A stretch of DNA of 64,000 nt from Wujia chipingensis (GTDB taxonomy: Bacteria; Bacillota; Clostridia; Lachnospirales; Lachnospiraceae). Under the pieces are notes generated by a model, which did no database searches, was not told the origin of the DNA, and saw only the letters and a list, made by a program, of their open reading frames with translations. Shown here in pieces: positions 34,432 to 44,076 of this stretch. Location: the NCBI RefSeq assembly GCF_014337155.1, contig NZ_CP060632.1:2735001-2799000 (forward strand), written 5' to 3'. The translations under genes were made by a program, and so were the position numbers. Within the stretch, counting starts at the first letter, position 1; every line of letters begins with the position of its first letter.

Positions 34432-35180
34432 GCGTTATCTCTTCTATATCCGCGCGGTGTCACCATCGCGTCACCAACTTTTCGTGTCTGGGAATTTCCG
34501 ATAAATACTGTCGTGAACATATCCACCTGCGTCTCCAGTAACTCATCCAATGTCAGAATTCGTTTTTCTTCGCCATCGCGCCCGATATTCCGCGTGATTC
34601 CACAGATTGTATCTCCAGATTTTTTCTGTAACAGAATCTGACACGCTTTCTGCAGATAATCATGTCGTTTGTGACTGGACGGATTGTACAGACAGATTGC
34701 GAAATCACCCTCAGCGGCTGCCGCAAGACGCCGCTCTATCAGCTCCCACGGTGTCAGCAAATCACTCAGACTGATCACTGTAAAATCATGCCCAAGTGGC
34801 GCGCCAAGCAATGCCGCACCGGATAATGCTGCCGTCACGCCCGGAATCACATGTACATCCACCTCCGGAAATTCTGTTGCCAGCTCCAATGTGATTCCTG
34901 CCATGCCATATACGCCAGCGTCACCACTACAGACAAGCGCTGTCTTCTTTCCGCCTGCCGCAGTTTCCAGTGCCAACCGACATCGTTCTACCTCCTGCCT
35001 CATACCATTCACCAGATATTCCTTATCCGGGTAATACGGTTTCAGCAAATCAATGTACACCTTATATCCCGCAATCACTTCGCAGGCTTCCACGACGTCG
35101 ATTGCTTCCTGCGTCATCTTCTGTCTCGCGCCGGGGCCAAGCCCGACAATATACAATTCCTTCTTACTATCTGCGCTCAT
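34428..35180 (-). CDS. cbiH: Cobalt-precorrin-3 C17-methyltransferase
   Basis: 250 aa. SAM-dependent tetrapyrrole methylase fold: IVGLGPGARQKMT, ALVCSGDAGVYGMAG, VIPGVTAALSGAALLGAPLG (split across the family pocket), and LYNPSSHKRHDYL. It catalyses the ring-contraction methylation at C-17 in the anaerobic route. GGAGAG precedes the ATG. Confidence 0.93.
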   Translation of the reverse strand: MSADSKKELYIVGLGPGARQKMTQEAIDVVEACEVIAGYKVYIDLLKPYYPDKEYLVNGMRQEVERCRLALETAAGGKKTALVCSGDAGVYGMAGITLELATEFPEVDVHVIPGVTAALSGAALLGAPLGHDFTVISLSDLLTPWELIERRLAAAAEGDFAICLYNPSSHKRHDYLQKACQILLQKKSGDTICGITRNIGRDGEEKRILTLDELLETQVDMFTTVFIGNSQTRKVGDAMVTPRGYRRDNA

Positions 35181-35230
35181 ATTTCTCTCCGTTATTGCTC
35201 TATATTTCTATGTTATAGCTTCTGGTTTGG

Positions 35231-35289
35231 GTTTTTTCGCTTGTTTTTCGGCTCCCACACCCACCGCGTGGGTTTTTCTGCTTACTTTC
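35231..35289. repeat. Dispersed hairpin repeat at the cbiFG end
   Basis: Two adjacent partial units. GGTTTTTCTGCTTACTTTC (35271-35289) is identical to 38401-38419 and contains the cbiFG stop codon. 35231-35273 carries the CTCCCACACCCACCGCGTGGG hairpin part, which aligns with 38422-38442. Confidence 0.75.
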
Positions 35290-37123
35290 CACTCGCTACA
35301 CCCACATACGCCAGTGCTACCGTCACGCCATCCTGCGCCTGCTTGCGAAGCAACAGCTCTCCATCATTCGCGCCATGCTCGCTTGCATATTTCACTGCAC
35401 TGCGCTCACATACATTATCCACGCCTGTCACGCCTGTCACGAACTCGGATGCGGAAAACGTCCCCGACACCGCCTGCAATTCTTCTGCCGTATATGTCTC
35501 AAACGGCACTTTCCTCGTCTCGCAGAATTCAAGCAATCCAGCCTCTTCCTTCTTCAAATCAATGCTCGCCACCGCACATAACGCTTCCATCCGCAAGCCT
35601 GCTTTCGCAAATGCATCCTGCACCGCATGCTCGATTTTATCCGAAGATGTTTCCTTCCTGCATCCAATTCCTGCTACGATGCAGAGTGGAACAAGCTGCA
35701 ACATTTTCTCATCTGGCAGGATATCTCGTGGAGTTACAATAACCTGATACGAACCTATCTTTAATCTCCGAACATCGATTCTATTCCCGCATGCGTTCTT
35801 CTCTTCTTCCTGCGAAACCTCTGCTTCATCCACCCACACAGGCTTCGCCCCGGTCGCCAGCACCTCTGCGCTGATTGCCTTCGCCTTCGCCCAGTCCGTC
35901 ACAACTAAATTATGTTCCCGCGCATAATCATCGATAGAAAACTGTCCTTCCACGTCCGTCGCCGTCGTAATAACCGGTGTTGCCCACATCACATCCGCCA
36001 GCATCTGTGTGAGTGCATTTGCCCCGCCGGCATGCCCGCTCACCAACGATATCACGTGTTTGCTGCATTCGTCCATGCACACGATTGCTGGATCTTTGGA
36101 TTTGTGTGTCAGGTGTTCCGCTACACTCCGTACCGCGATTCCACTTGCTGTTACGAACACGATAGCGTCCACCTGTTCAAAATATTCGTCAACACATGCC
36201 TTCACTGTTTCCTTCATTGAAACCTCTGGAAGCGCCTCGCATTTTACCTTCGCAATAATTTCTGCACCGGAAATATTTTCCAGCTTCTTCGCCAATTTTT
36301 GCATTGTTGCATACCCACGCACACTGCATGTGATAAGCAGCACGCGGCGGATCCCTGCCGGAAGGGCAATCTCCGTCGCACCGCGGTATTCCGTTGCAAA
36401 TGCTGCGTCATAGAGCTTTGATTTCTCATAGATACTTCCAAGTGCCGGAGATACGATGATCAGTGCCGTCTTCGTAATTCCCGCAGCTTCCATATCTTCC
36501 GGAAGCTTTGCCAGTGTCGTGCGGATGATTTTCTCTTCCGGCCACGTTGCTTTATACACGACAGCAACCGGCGTATCCTCTGCATATCCACCGATCAAAA
36601 GCTCCTGCCGTACCTTTCTTGCAAGCCCGGACGACAGATACAACACTAGACTGGCGCGATGTGCCGCCAGACTCCGCAGATTTTCCTTCTCCGGCACTGG
36701 CGTTTTCCCTTCTGCTCTTGTCAGAATCAAGGTCTGCGTCACATCCGGCAGCGTATACTCACACGCCAGCGACGCCGCGGCACCGAACACCGCACTCACC
36801 CCCGGGCACACATCATATGCAATTCCATATTCATCCAGCAGATCCATCTGCTCGCGGATTGCCCCATACACCGACGGATCTCCCGTATGCAGGCGCACCG
36901 TCCCTTTACCTGCTGCCTCTGCTTCCCGCATCACATCCACAACCGCATCGAGTGTCATATGCGCACTGTTATAGATCTTGCAATCCGCCTTTGCATAGGA
37001 AAGCAGCTCTGGATTTACAAGCGAACCCGCATAGATAATCACGTCCGCTTCCTTGATTCGATTCATGCCCCGCACAGTGATCAGATCACACGCACCGGGA
37101 CCCGCTCCTACAAAATGTACCAT
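35282..37123 (-). CDS. cbiFG: Cobalt-precorrin-4 C11-methyltransferase fused to cobalt-precorrin-5A hydrolase
   Basis: 613 aa. N-terminal CbiF (1-about 250): VHFVGAGPGACDLITVRG, RLHTGDPSVYGA, YDVCPGVSAVFGA. C-terminal CbiG (about 265-613): ITCSVRGYATM, FVTASGIAVRSVA, LVSGHAGGANALT, then CIVAGIGCRKETSS. Separate genes in many species; the fusion joins two successive steps. It overlaps the end of cbiD by 16 bp. Its last codons (VASGK and stop) lie in a dispersed repeat. Confidence 0.92.
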   Translation of the reverse strand: MVHFVGAGPGACDLITVRGMNRIKEADVIIYAGSLVNPELLSYAKADCKIYNSAHMTLDAVVDVMREAEAAGKGTVRLHTGDPSVYGAIREQMDLLDEYGIAYDVCPGVSAVFGAAASLACEYTLPDVTQTLILTRAEGKTPVPEKENLRSLAAHRASLVLYLSSGLARKVRQELLIGGYAEDTPVAVVYKATWPEEKIIRTTLAKLPEDMEAAGITKTALIIVSPALGSIYEKSKLYDAAFATEYRGATEIALPAGIRRVLLITCSVRGYATMQKLAKKLENISGAEIIAKVKCEALPEVSMKETVKACVDEYFEQVDAIVFVTASGIAVRSVAEHLTHKSKDPAIVCMDECSKHVISLVSGHAGGANALTQMLADVMWATPVITTATDVEGQFSIDDYAREHNLVVTDWAKAKAISAEVLATGAKPVWVDEAEVSQEEEKNACGNRIDVRRLKIGSYQVIVTPRDILPDEKMLQLVPLCIVAGIGCRKETSSDKIEHAVQDAFAKAGLRMEALCAVASIDLKKEEAGLLEFCETRKVPFETYTAEELQAVSGTFSASEFVTGVTGVDNVCERSAVKYASEHGANDGELLLRKQAQDGVTVALAYVGVASGK

Positions 37124-38313
37124 TTATTTAACTCTCTTTCCGCATCACTCGTCTGCCCCAGATATCCATACTTCTCCGAAAATACAATAACTCCAAACCG
37201 CATCGTATCGCCGACTCTGCCTGCGACATGCTTCTCGATCGCCGCAAGGATACTCTGCATCACCACTTCCCGCAAGCCTTCTCGTTCCAACACATCCAAC
37301 ATCCGATCGGTATTGATACAGTCGTAGATTTCCTGTACCACCTTCGCTTCGGCGCCCGCCATCGCTGCATGCACCGCGAAGATTTCTCCTCGTCCATCTG
37401 CCACCTTGGAATGTGTGTTGAAAATTCCTGCCGCCAGCTTCACCAGCTTTCCGATATTTCCAACCAGCAAGAAATCCTTCATGCCATATGAGATTGCAAG
37501 GTCAATCGTATCACCGATATAATTGCTTGACTTGACGCTCTTTGTCAGATCAAGTTTCAAATATTCAGACGCATACGCCTGTCCATAGTTTCCCGGTGTG
37601 ACTAATATTTTCTCTTCGCCGACCGCATGCAACTGCCGGATCTCCGTCTCGATCGTTGCCACAATCGCCTGCTCACTCATCGGCTCTAAGATTCCGCTTG
37701 TTCCTAGCACCGACAGTCCGCCCTCGATGCCAAGCTTCGGGTTAAATGTGCGCTTCGCCAGAGCCTCGCCCTCTGGCATCCAAACCGTGATGTGCAATGG
37801 CTCACTGACATTTGCTTTCTCGCACACATCTGCCACCGCCGCAAATATCATCTGCCGCGGTACACGATTAATTGCCGCCTGTCCGACTGCCTGTTCCAGG
37901 CCTTCTTTCGTGACACGCCCGATGCCGATTCCTCCATCTAATGTCAGATATGGAAATGATTCGCTGGTAAATGCGCAGGACCTGTCTTGGCTTCCATCTA
38001 TCTGCTCTCGCACACGCTGCTTCGCATACGCCACCGTCACACAGACATCCGTGCCGTTTGTCACATCCGGATCATCGCCGCTGTCCTTCACAACCTTATA
38101 GCTTACCCTGTCTGCATCCGCCTCCAACAGATACACCGGAACGGAAACCGTCATCCCCTTCGGCGTGCGCAAGGTTACCGCATGGCTTTCTACCCCAAGC
38201 AGAAGCTGTATCGCTGCTGCCTGTGCCGCCGCTGCACTACACGTTCCTGTCGTAATGCCCAGCCGGAGCTTTTTTTGATTTTTGATCACATATTCTTCCA
38301 TACGCATTTCCAA
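37108..38313 (-). CDS. cbiD: Cobalt-precorrin-5B C1-methyltransferase
   Basis: 401 aa. Starts with the family signature LRLGITTGTCSAAAAQAAAI; also KDSGDDPDVTNG, GGIGIGRVTKEGL and ILVTPGNYG. It is the first gene of the minus-strand cobalamin run. No cobalamin riboswitch (GCCACTG B12 box plus its partner elements) is visible in the 233 bp upstream; a dispersed repeat and a terminator of the preceding gene occupy it. Confidence 0.93.
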   Translation of the reverse strand: MEMRMEEYVIKNQKKLRLGITTGTCSAAAAQAAAIQLLLGVESHAVTLRTPKGMTVSVPVYLLEADADRVSYKVVKDSGDDPDVTNGTDVCVTVAYAKQRVREQIDGSQDRSCAFTSESFPYLTLDGGIGIGRVTKEGLEQAVGQAAINRVPRQMIFAAVADVCEKANVSEPLHITVWMPEGEALAKRTFNPKLGIEGGLSVLGTSGILEPMSEQAIVATIETEIRQLHAVGEEKILVTPGNYGQAYASEYLKLDLTKSVKSSNYIGDTIDLAISYGMKDFLLVGNIGKLVKLAAGIFNTHSKVADGRGEIFAVHAAMAGAEAKVVQEIYDCINTDRMLDVLEREGLREVVMQSILAAIEKHVAGRVGDTMRFGVIVFSEKYGYLGQTSDAERELNKWYIL

Positions 38314-38400
38314 TCTGTAAAATCTTCTTTATTTATACCATTTCATACGGAAATTGTAAATTTATTTCCGTTCCCGCTATGCACCTCTATTTTCAATCCT

Positions 38401-38443
38401 GGTTTTTCTGCTTACTTTCTTCCTCCCACGCCCATCGCATGGG
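38401..38443. repeat. Dispersed hairpin repeat upstream of cbiD
   Basis: GGTTTTTCTGCTTACTTTC (38401-38419) repeats 35271-35289 exactly; it is followed by CTCCCACGCCCATCGCATGGGC, whose GCCCAT-CGC-ATGGGC forms a stem (38430-38444). It lies in the leader of the cobalamin operon. Confidence 0.75.
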
Positions 38444-38493
38444 CTCCGGTCATATATCGCGCTCACTTCACTATACCACATGATTTACTTCCG

Positions 38494-38522
38494 AAAAAAG
38501 AGCAGGACTTCCATCCTGCTCT
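38494..38522 (-). terminator. Terminator of the surface-protein gene
   Basis: On the minus strand AGAGCAGGA and TCCTGCTCT form a 9-bp stem followed by TTTTTT, 25 bases after the gene's stop. It separates this gene from the cobalamin operon. Confidence 0.85.
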
Positions 38523-38546
38523 CATGTGTATGAATTGCACAATTAA

Positions 38547-39986
38547 CTATTTTTCTTTTCTTCTTCGGATCATACCTGTGATACCGACGCCTGCGCCAAG
38601 CATAAGCGTAATCATAATCGCTATCGGATATGCATCTCCGGTGGAAACCGTTTTATCCGTTTTCTTGCTTGTCTCTGTTGTCTTCGGGGCACCTGCCTGT
38701 GTAGTTGCTCCATCCGGCTGTTCCACGAATGTCTGCTGTGTGGTTGCCTGCTCACCTGTCGTCTGATTTTCTGTTGTTGTCGTTCCTTCTGTCGTCGTCT
38801 GCTCGCCTGTTGTGGATGGAGCCACGCCCTTTGCAACAACTACCTTGGTAGATGGCGACGCATAGTAATTGTTTGTTTCCTTATATCTTACGTAATAATC
38901 GCCATCGGAAAGCTGCGTCAGCGTCGTGCCTGTGCAGGCGGTCCAGCTTGTCTGATCAACACTATATTCCATCGTCGTTGCCAGATTGGCAATCTGACCA
39001 TCATTTTTTCCATCAATTGTTTCTGCCGTCGGTGTCAATCCCGTCGGTGCATTCTGATCTGCCTTTTTGATGATGAAGTTTTTCACAATTTGTCCATGTA
39101 GACTATTTATTCCGTTGATCGTGACACTCGCTGTTCCTGCATCTTTGTTATTTGCATAAGTCAGTTTATAGCTTGTGTTCTCTGTCAGTATCTGTCCGTC
39201 ATAGGTTACTGTCACGGTAGGTTTTTTTTCATTGCCATCATAGACATATGTATCCGGATTGAGTGTAACGGTAAGCTGTGAATCGGTGAGCCTGCGATAA
39301 CGAAGTACATAATTGCTTGCCTCATTCCTCTGTTGGTCAAAGATTCTTGTTCCCTTTGCATTAAAACGATACCCTTCTGGCAGAAATTCTTTTACATCTA
39401 AACCATTCGCGACATTACCATAATTATTGATATATGCGTTTGTTCCAACCTCAAACACACAACTTTCCTGCATTGTTAGCTTCTCAAGCCAGCAATAATC
39501 ACCAACCATATCCACCTGACTTGTTCCTTCCAATGCAACACCACCATTAGTAGCCCAGTAAAGATGTGATATCGTTAGTTTTACATCATTCAATGTCAAC
39601 ACTGGATCATTTCCAACATTTGCATTATCAATTTCCGCTGACATACTTCCATTTTTTATCGTCAATGCATTCATAGTGGAAATCTGTGTAATCGTCAAAT
39701 TCTTGTCATTCAGATCAATCGTAAGATTTTTGTTTCCAATATCAACAGAACAGGTCTCCGTTGCGTCTGCCAGCATCTTGATTGTATAATTATTATATAC
39801 ATTTCTCGCCGCTACTTCAAACGTTGTATATCCCGCTATCTTCATTCCAGTCTCATCCAATACCTCTGCCACTTCTACCGCAGCCTTGACCGGCACAACC
39901 TTCGTCCCTCCGCTTATCGAAAAAATTGTGGCTGCTGCGATCACAACTGCCATCACCTTCCGCATTAACCTCTCTCTTACTTTCAT
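38547..39986 (-). CDS. Secreted, wall-anchored surface protein
   Basis: 479 aa from the ATG at 39986 (GGAGGAG before it). A signal peptide (about 8-35) is followed by a beta-rich region of Asn-rich repeats (about 55-205) resembling a beta-helix, an MBG/Ig-like domain (VTVTYDGQILTENTSYKLTY, about 240-310), a second beta domain, a Thr/Gln/Glu-rich stalk (about 395-435), and a C-terminal sorting-type signal: STGD, hydrophobic helix, RRRKEK. The anchor is a variant without LP. Probable adhesin. Confidence 0.8.
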   Translation of the reverse strand: MKVRERLMRKVMAVVIAAATIFSISGGTKVVPVKAAVEVAEVLDETGMKIAGYTTFEVAARNVYNNYTIKMLADATETCSVDIGNKNLTIDLNDKNLTITQISTMNALTIKNGSMSAEIDNANVGNDPVLTLNDVKLTISHLYWATNGGVALEGTSQVDMVGDYCWLEKLTMQESCVFEVGTNAYINNYGNVANGLDVKEFLPEGYRFNAKGTRIFDQQRNEASNYVLRYRRLTDSQLTVTLNPDTYVYDGNEKKPTVTVTYDGQILTENTSYKLTYANNKDAGTASVTINGINSLHGQIVKNFIIKKADQNAPTGLTPTAETIDGKNDGQIANLATTMEYSVDQTSWTACTGTTLTQLSDGDYYVRYKETNNYYASPSTKVVVAKGVAPSTTGEQTTTEGTTTTENQTTGEQATTQQTFVEQPDGATTQAGAPKTTETSKKTDKTVSTGDAYPIAIMITLMLGAGVGITGMIRRRKEK

Positions 39987-40203
39987 TTTCTCTCCTCCTA
40001 CTACCCAGGACTTTCCTGTCCCAAATATTATCCTCTTTACATTTTTTTCATTCTTTTTCTTTACCATACCTTTGGGGGCACGTCAACCCTTCTGGGACGA
40101 AATGCATTTTTCTGGGACGAAATGTCATTTGGATGCATAGATTCCTATAGGAAATTGTGTTACAATGTTAAAAATTACAATTTAACCATTCATCAGAGAG
40201 GAA

Positions 40204-40953
40204 ATGAATATGAACCTTGCCATCGTGGATGACAATCCGGAAGAATTACAGAAATTATATAAAACCATTATGGATTACAGCCGCACGCACGATGTTGCAA
40301 TCGCCTGTGACTGCTTCGCGACATCTGCTGCATTTCTTTCTGCATGCGCACAGATCTCATATTCTTTTGTTATCTTTGATATTTATTTACAGGATACAAC
40401 CGGAATTGATCTGGCGGCAGAATTCCGCAGGAATGCTCCCCGGACACCTATCGTGTTCCTGACCAGCAGTCCGGAACATCGGGCAGATGCATTCCGGGTG
40501 CATGCATTTGATTATCTCGAAAAACCCGTAACCGGGGAGATGATCGCCCGGCTGTTCGACGAGCTGGCGATCACGCAGGAAGAAGAGACTGACACACAGG
40601 CATTTTCAATCTCGATAGACCGGAAGCAGATTCCGGTTTTATATTCTGACATCCGCTATATCACCTCGGATTCCAACTATCTACAGATTCAGGGGCGCGA
40701 TGTGTTCCGTTGCCGCATGCCATTTCGCGAAGCCGCATCCATCCTCACACAGGACGAACGGTTTCTGACCATCAACCGGGGGATACTCATCAACCTGGAC
40801 TATGTGCAGCATATGGAGAACGCTTCCTGCACCATGTGCGACTCCACAACATTTTCGATTCATAGGAAAAATGCAGCCGCCATCACACAGGCTTATATCT
40901 CTCACCAGTTTAAGCGGCGCACGAAGGCATTGACGAAAGGAGGACTCTCATGA
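40204..40953 (+). CDS. LytTR-family response regulator (AgrA-like)
   Basis: 249 aa (247 if the better-spaced ATG at 40210 is used). Receiver domain with AIVDDN, phospho-acceptor Asp in FVIFDIYLQDTTG, and Lys in DYLEKPV. C-terminal LytTR DNA-binding domain (about 140-240): DIRYITSDSNYLQI, FLTINRGILINLDYV. It overlaps the kinase by 4 bp. Such systems usually answer peptide signals; no agrD/agrB is present here. Confidence 0.9.
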   Translation: MNMNLAIVDDNPEELQKLYKTIMDYSRTHDVAIACDCFATSAAFLSACAQISYSFVIFDIYLQDTTGIDLAAEFRRNAPRTPIVFLTSSPEHRADAFRVHAFDYLEKPVTGEMIARLFDELAITQEEETDTQAFSISIDRKQIPVLYSDIRYITSDSNYLQIQGRDVFRCRMPFREAASILTQDERFLTINRGILINLDYVQHMENASCTMCDSTTFSIHRKNAAAITQAYISHQFKRRTKALTKGGLS

Positions 40954-42284
40954 ATTTCTGGAACCTCGTTTACAGAGCCGCCGAATACGGCATTATCCTC
41001 CCCGGCATCTTTCTTTGCATCATCCCTGTTGCGGACTGGCTCATCATTCCCCAGAGAAAGCTCTATCCGGTGTTGCTGCCATGCATGGTTGCAGTCTGTT
41101 TTATGCTGGCGTGGGTGGATTCTTCCGGCTCCTACTACACAAACATATTCTTCTTCCCTCTGCTCGGCATCTGTCTGATTGCGTATTTTTTGACTGTAAA
41201 ACTGGAAAAGTTGAAATTACTTTACATGTTTTTATGTGCAACCGCTGCGTTATCCTTCGGCTGCATCATGAACTATTACATCATCGCGCGGATCGATCCG
41301 CATTCCAACATACATGACGACTCCGTGCCCGGTCTGATCATACAATATGCGGTCAGTCTCCTCATTATGTCTGTGTTGCTCCGCATGCGGCACAAATACC
41401 GATGGCTGTTTGAGAATTTCAACACGACATTATTCTGGAGAATCGCATGGATGATTCCTGCAATCATCTCCTTTTGCAACATCTATATGATTCCGATTGA
41501 TTATGCCAACATCCGCGTCGGGCGGGTCTTCCAGATTGCAATGGTGATCGAAGGTGTGCTGTTCCTGTTCTTCATGCTGTTCCAGTCCCTGTTGTACATC
41601 ATCGCCGTCACGACCTCCCGGAAGATCGAAGCAGATTCCACCGCCCTGATGTACCAGCTTCAGGCAGACCAGTATGAGAAAATGCAGGCGTATCTGGATG
41701 AGACACGCCGTATCCGGCATGATTTCAAGCATACGATTGCAGTATTGAACGAACTTTCCCAGACCGGCCAATATGAGAAATTACAGGAATATATCTCCAA
41801 CTATTCTTCCGAGATATCGAATGTACAGGCACCTGCCACCTATTGTGACAACCCCGTGGTCAACGCAACGATTCATTATTATATCGATATCGCCCAAAGC
41901 TATGGCATCCGGACGAAGCTGCAGGTTGTTATTCCAAAGGAGATAGCGATCTCGGATATTGACCTGTGCCTGATCTTCGGCAATCTGCTTGATAACGCAG
42001 TCACCGCATGCCGCCATGTCCGGACCGATGCCCGTTTCATCCGCTTATCCGCGGATCTCGACACCCCGGGGCACCTGTATATCACAATGGTAAACAGCTT
42101 TGACGGCAATGTCTGCACACGGAACGGAAAATACATCTCCACCAAGGAGCGGAAAAGCGGTATCGGTCTTGCCTCGATTCAGGCTACGACGCAAAAATAC
42201 CACGGTTCCTCGAATTTTTATACCGAACAACATGAATTTATCTCGAATATCATGTTAAAACTAAAGGAAAATGAAACGGAGTAA
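40950..42284 (+). CDS. GHKL sensor histidine kinase (AgrC-like)
   Basis: 444 aa. About six N-terminal membrane helices (1-230), a short coiled coil, then HDFKHTIAVLNEL with the phospho-accepting His (about 255). ATPase domain has N-box LIFGNLLDNAVTAC and GIGLASIQ. Typical quorum-sensing or host-signal kinase. Translationally coupled to the response regulator, and its end overlaps a possible start of the asparaginase gene. Confidence 0.9.
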   Translation: MNFWNLVYRAAEYGIILPGIFLCIIPVADWLIIPQRKLYPVLLPCMVAVCFMLAWVDSSGSYYTNIFFFPLLGICLIAYFLTVKLEKLKLLYMFLCATAALSFGCIMNYYIIARIDPHSNIHDDSVPGLIIQYAVSLLIMSVLLRMRHKYRWLFENFNTTLFWRIAWMIPAIISFCNIYMIPIDYANIRVGRVFQIAMVIEGVLFLFFMLFQSLLYIIAVTTSRKIEADSTALMYQLQADQYEKMQAYLDETRRIRHDFKHTIAVLNELSQTGQYEKLQEYISNYSSEISNVQAPATYCDNPVVNATIHYYIDIAQSYGIRTKLQVVIPKEIAISDIDLCLIFGNLLDNAVTACRHVRTDARFIRLSADLDTPGHLYITMVNSFDGNVCTRNGKYISTKERKSGIGLASIQATTQKYHGSSNFYTEQHEFISNIMLKLKENETE

Positions 42285-42288
42285 TTCT

Positions 42289-43218
42289 ATGAATATCACA
42301 GTTATCTTCACCGGCGGCACGATTGGTTCGTCCGTACAGCAGAACTTTGTCTCCACCGATACACAGATGCCATATCGACTGCTGGCAATGTATGAGACCG
42401 AGCAAAAGAAAAAAGGAGCAGCCATCCCGCACTTTCAGACGGAAGCTCCTTATACAACCCTGAGTGAGTATATGGATGGTTCGCATCTGAACCTGCTTAT
42501 CTCCTGCATCCGGGAGCAGCTCACAAAGGATATTGACGGCATCATTGTGACGCATGGCACGGATACGCTTCCTTTTACCGCCGCGGCGCTTGGTATGTGC
42601 TTTGCCTATGCAAAGGTTCCAATCCTGCTCGTGTCAAGCAATTATATCTTAGATGATCCGCGTGCAAATGGACTGACGAACTTTACCGCTGCCGTTGATT
42701 ATATCACTTCCCCAACTTTGCCAACAGCCGTCGGCATCGCCTACTGTAACACCGGAAGTACGCCGAAGATCTACAATGCACTTGGCGTCTACAACCATTA
42801 TCCGTTTGACGACAGTTTGTACGAACGTTCTTATGATGCATATGCGGATGCAATTGCACCTGTCCTTCAGGAGTTTTCCGACCTGCGGCAAACATCCGTC
42901 CACTTCGATACATCCTGCCCAGTATGCTTCTTCCAGTCCATGCCGGGTATGCAGTATTATCTGCCGGACAATGCATGCGTAGTGTTGATCCACGCTTACC
43001 ACTCCGGTACGATCAATACGAAAAATCCATCTCTGCTTGCACTCGCCGAACAGGCGGCACAAAAAAAGATCCCGGTCTATCTGACCGGAATCTCTGCATC
43101 TTCTACTGATTATGACAGCAAAGCGATATACGAATCTCTTGGGATCATCCCGCTTCCAGAATACAGTCCGCTTGTTGCGTATATGTATCTATGGTACAAA
43201 TACAGCCAAAAACACTGA
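42289..43218 (+). CDS. L-asparaginase family protein
   Basis: 309 aa from the ATG at 42289 (CGGAG eight bases before); an ATG at 42271 inside the kinase gene is the alternative. Both catalytic Thr motifs are present: FTGGTIGS near the start and THGTDTLPFTAAAL (about 88-101). No signal peptide, so a cytosolic type I-like enzyme that hydrolyses asparagine to aspartate and ammonia. Coupling to a two-component system is unusual. Confidence 0.88.
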   Translation: MNITVIFTGGTIGSSVQQNFVSTDTQMPYRLLAMYETEQKKKGAAIPHFQTEAPYTTLSEYMDGSHLNLLISCIREQLTKDIDGIIVTHGTDTLPFTAAALGMCFAYAKVPILLVSSNYILDDPRANGLTNFTAAVDYITSPTLPTAVGIAYCNTGSTPKIYNALGVYNHYPFDDSLYERSYDAYADAIAPVLQEFSDLRQTSVHFDTSCPVCFFQSMPGMQYYLPDNACVVLIHAYHSGTINTKNPSLLALAEQAAQKKIPVYLTGISASSTDYDSKAIYESLGIIPLPEYSPLVAYMYLWYKYSQKH

Positions 43219-44076
43219 TTATTTTCCCTGCAGGAAATCCTGCATCTTCTGCAGGTTAGCTGCCATCAGATCATATCCATTCTGATAGAATGCTTCCTGC
43301 TTTTCTTTATCCTGCTCAAACTTGCTGATGCTGTCTAACTCCGGACGGAACACGAGAAGCTTTCCTTCCTTCTCGTATCGGTCGATCCGGTCTAACTGCT
43401 TCGCATACATCTCACGTCTGCGCATCAACGTATCATAAAATGCCGGATATTTCTTCTTATAGGTACGCATCAGCACACGAATCTTTCCATAGTTTGTCGG
43501 TGCTTCCTCTGGCTTTCTTGTCAAAATACAGACAACCCGGTCACATCCAACCTCAAATGCTCGCTTCACCGGAATCGAATCAGCCAGACTTCCATCCATA
43601 TAATGGAATCCATCTAATTCAACCGGATTGCACAGCACAGGAACTGAACACGATGCCTTGACTGCCGTCAGCATGCGCTTCTCATCCTCTGTCTTTGCGA
43701 TATATTCGGCTTTTCCAGTCTCGCAGTTTGTCACTACGAGTTCTACCTCCGATGGTGACGCAACGAACTTCTCAAAGTCAAATGGATACTGCTTATGCGA
43801 AAACTCCATCACCATACGATCTAAATCAAGCATCTTCTTGCTTTTACGCATCTGCTTGACACCATAATATGCATTTTCACCGCTTGCGGTAATCGTCCAT
43901 TTGGTACGACCTTTTTGCCCTGCCAGATAATTAACCGCGTTTCCAGCGCCGGCAGATACTCCTACCACATAATCAAATACTATCTGATTATCCATCAGGC
44001 AGTCCAATGCTCCTGCGGTAAAAAGCCCGCGGAACGCACCGCCCTCTAATACAATACCTGTCTTCACGTTTTTCAT
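43219..44076 (-). CDS. Patatin-like phospholipase
   Basis: 285 aa. Oxyanion loop LEGGAFRGLFTAG (10-22), nucleophile Ser in GVSAG (about 39-43), and catalytic Asp in HYMDGSLADS (about 151). This is the Ser-Asp dyad of patatin lipases. It starts within the last 4 bp of the PlsC gene. Together they may remodel phospholipids or lysophospholipids. Converges on the asparaginase gene with no gap. Confidence 0.9.
   Translation of the reverse strand: MKNVKTGIVLEGGAFRGLFTAGALDCLMDNQIVFDYVVGVSAGAGNAVNYLAGQKGRTKWTITASGENAYYGVKQMRKSKKMLDLDRMVMEFSHKQYPFDFEKFVASPSEVELVVTNCETGKAEYIAKTEDEKRMLTAVKASCSVPVLCNPVELDGFHYMDGSLADSIPVKRAFEVGCDRVVCILTRKPEEAPTNYGKIRVLMRTYKKKYPAFYDTLMRRREMYAKQLDRIDRYEKEGKLLVFRPELDSISKFEQDKEKQEAFYQNGYDLMAANLQKMQDFLQGK

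Noticed and set aside
38314..38546. Cobalamin riboswitch upstream of cbiD
   Set aside because: The expected B12 box (GCCACTG) and its partner conserved blocks are not found; the space holds a dispersed repeat and a terminator.
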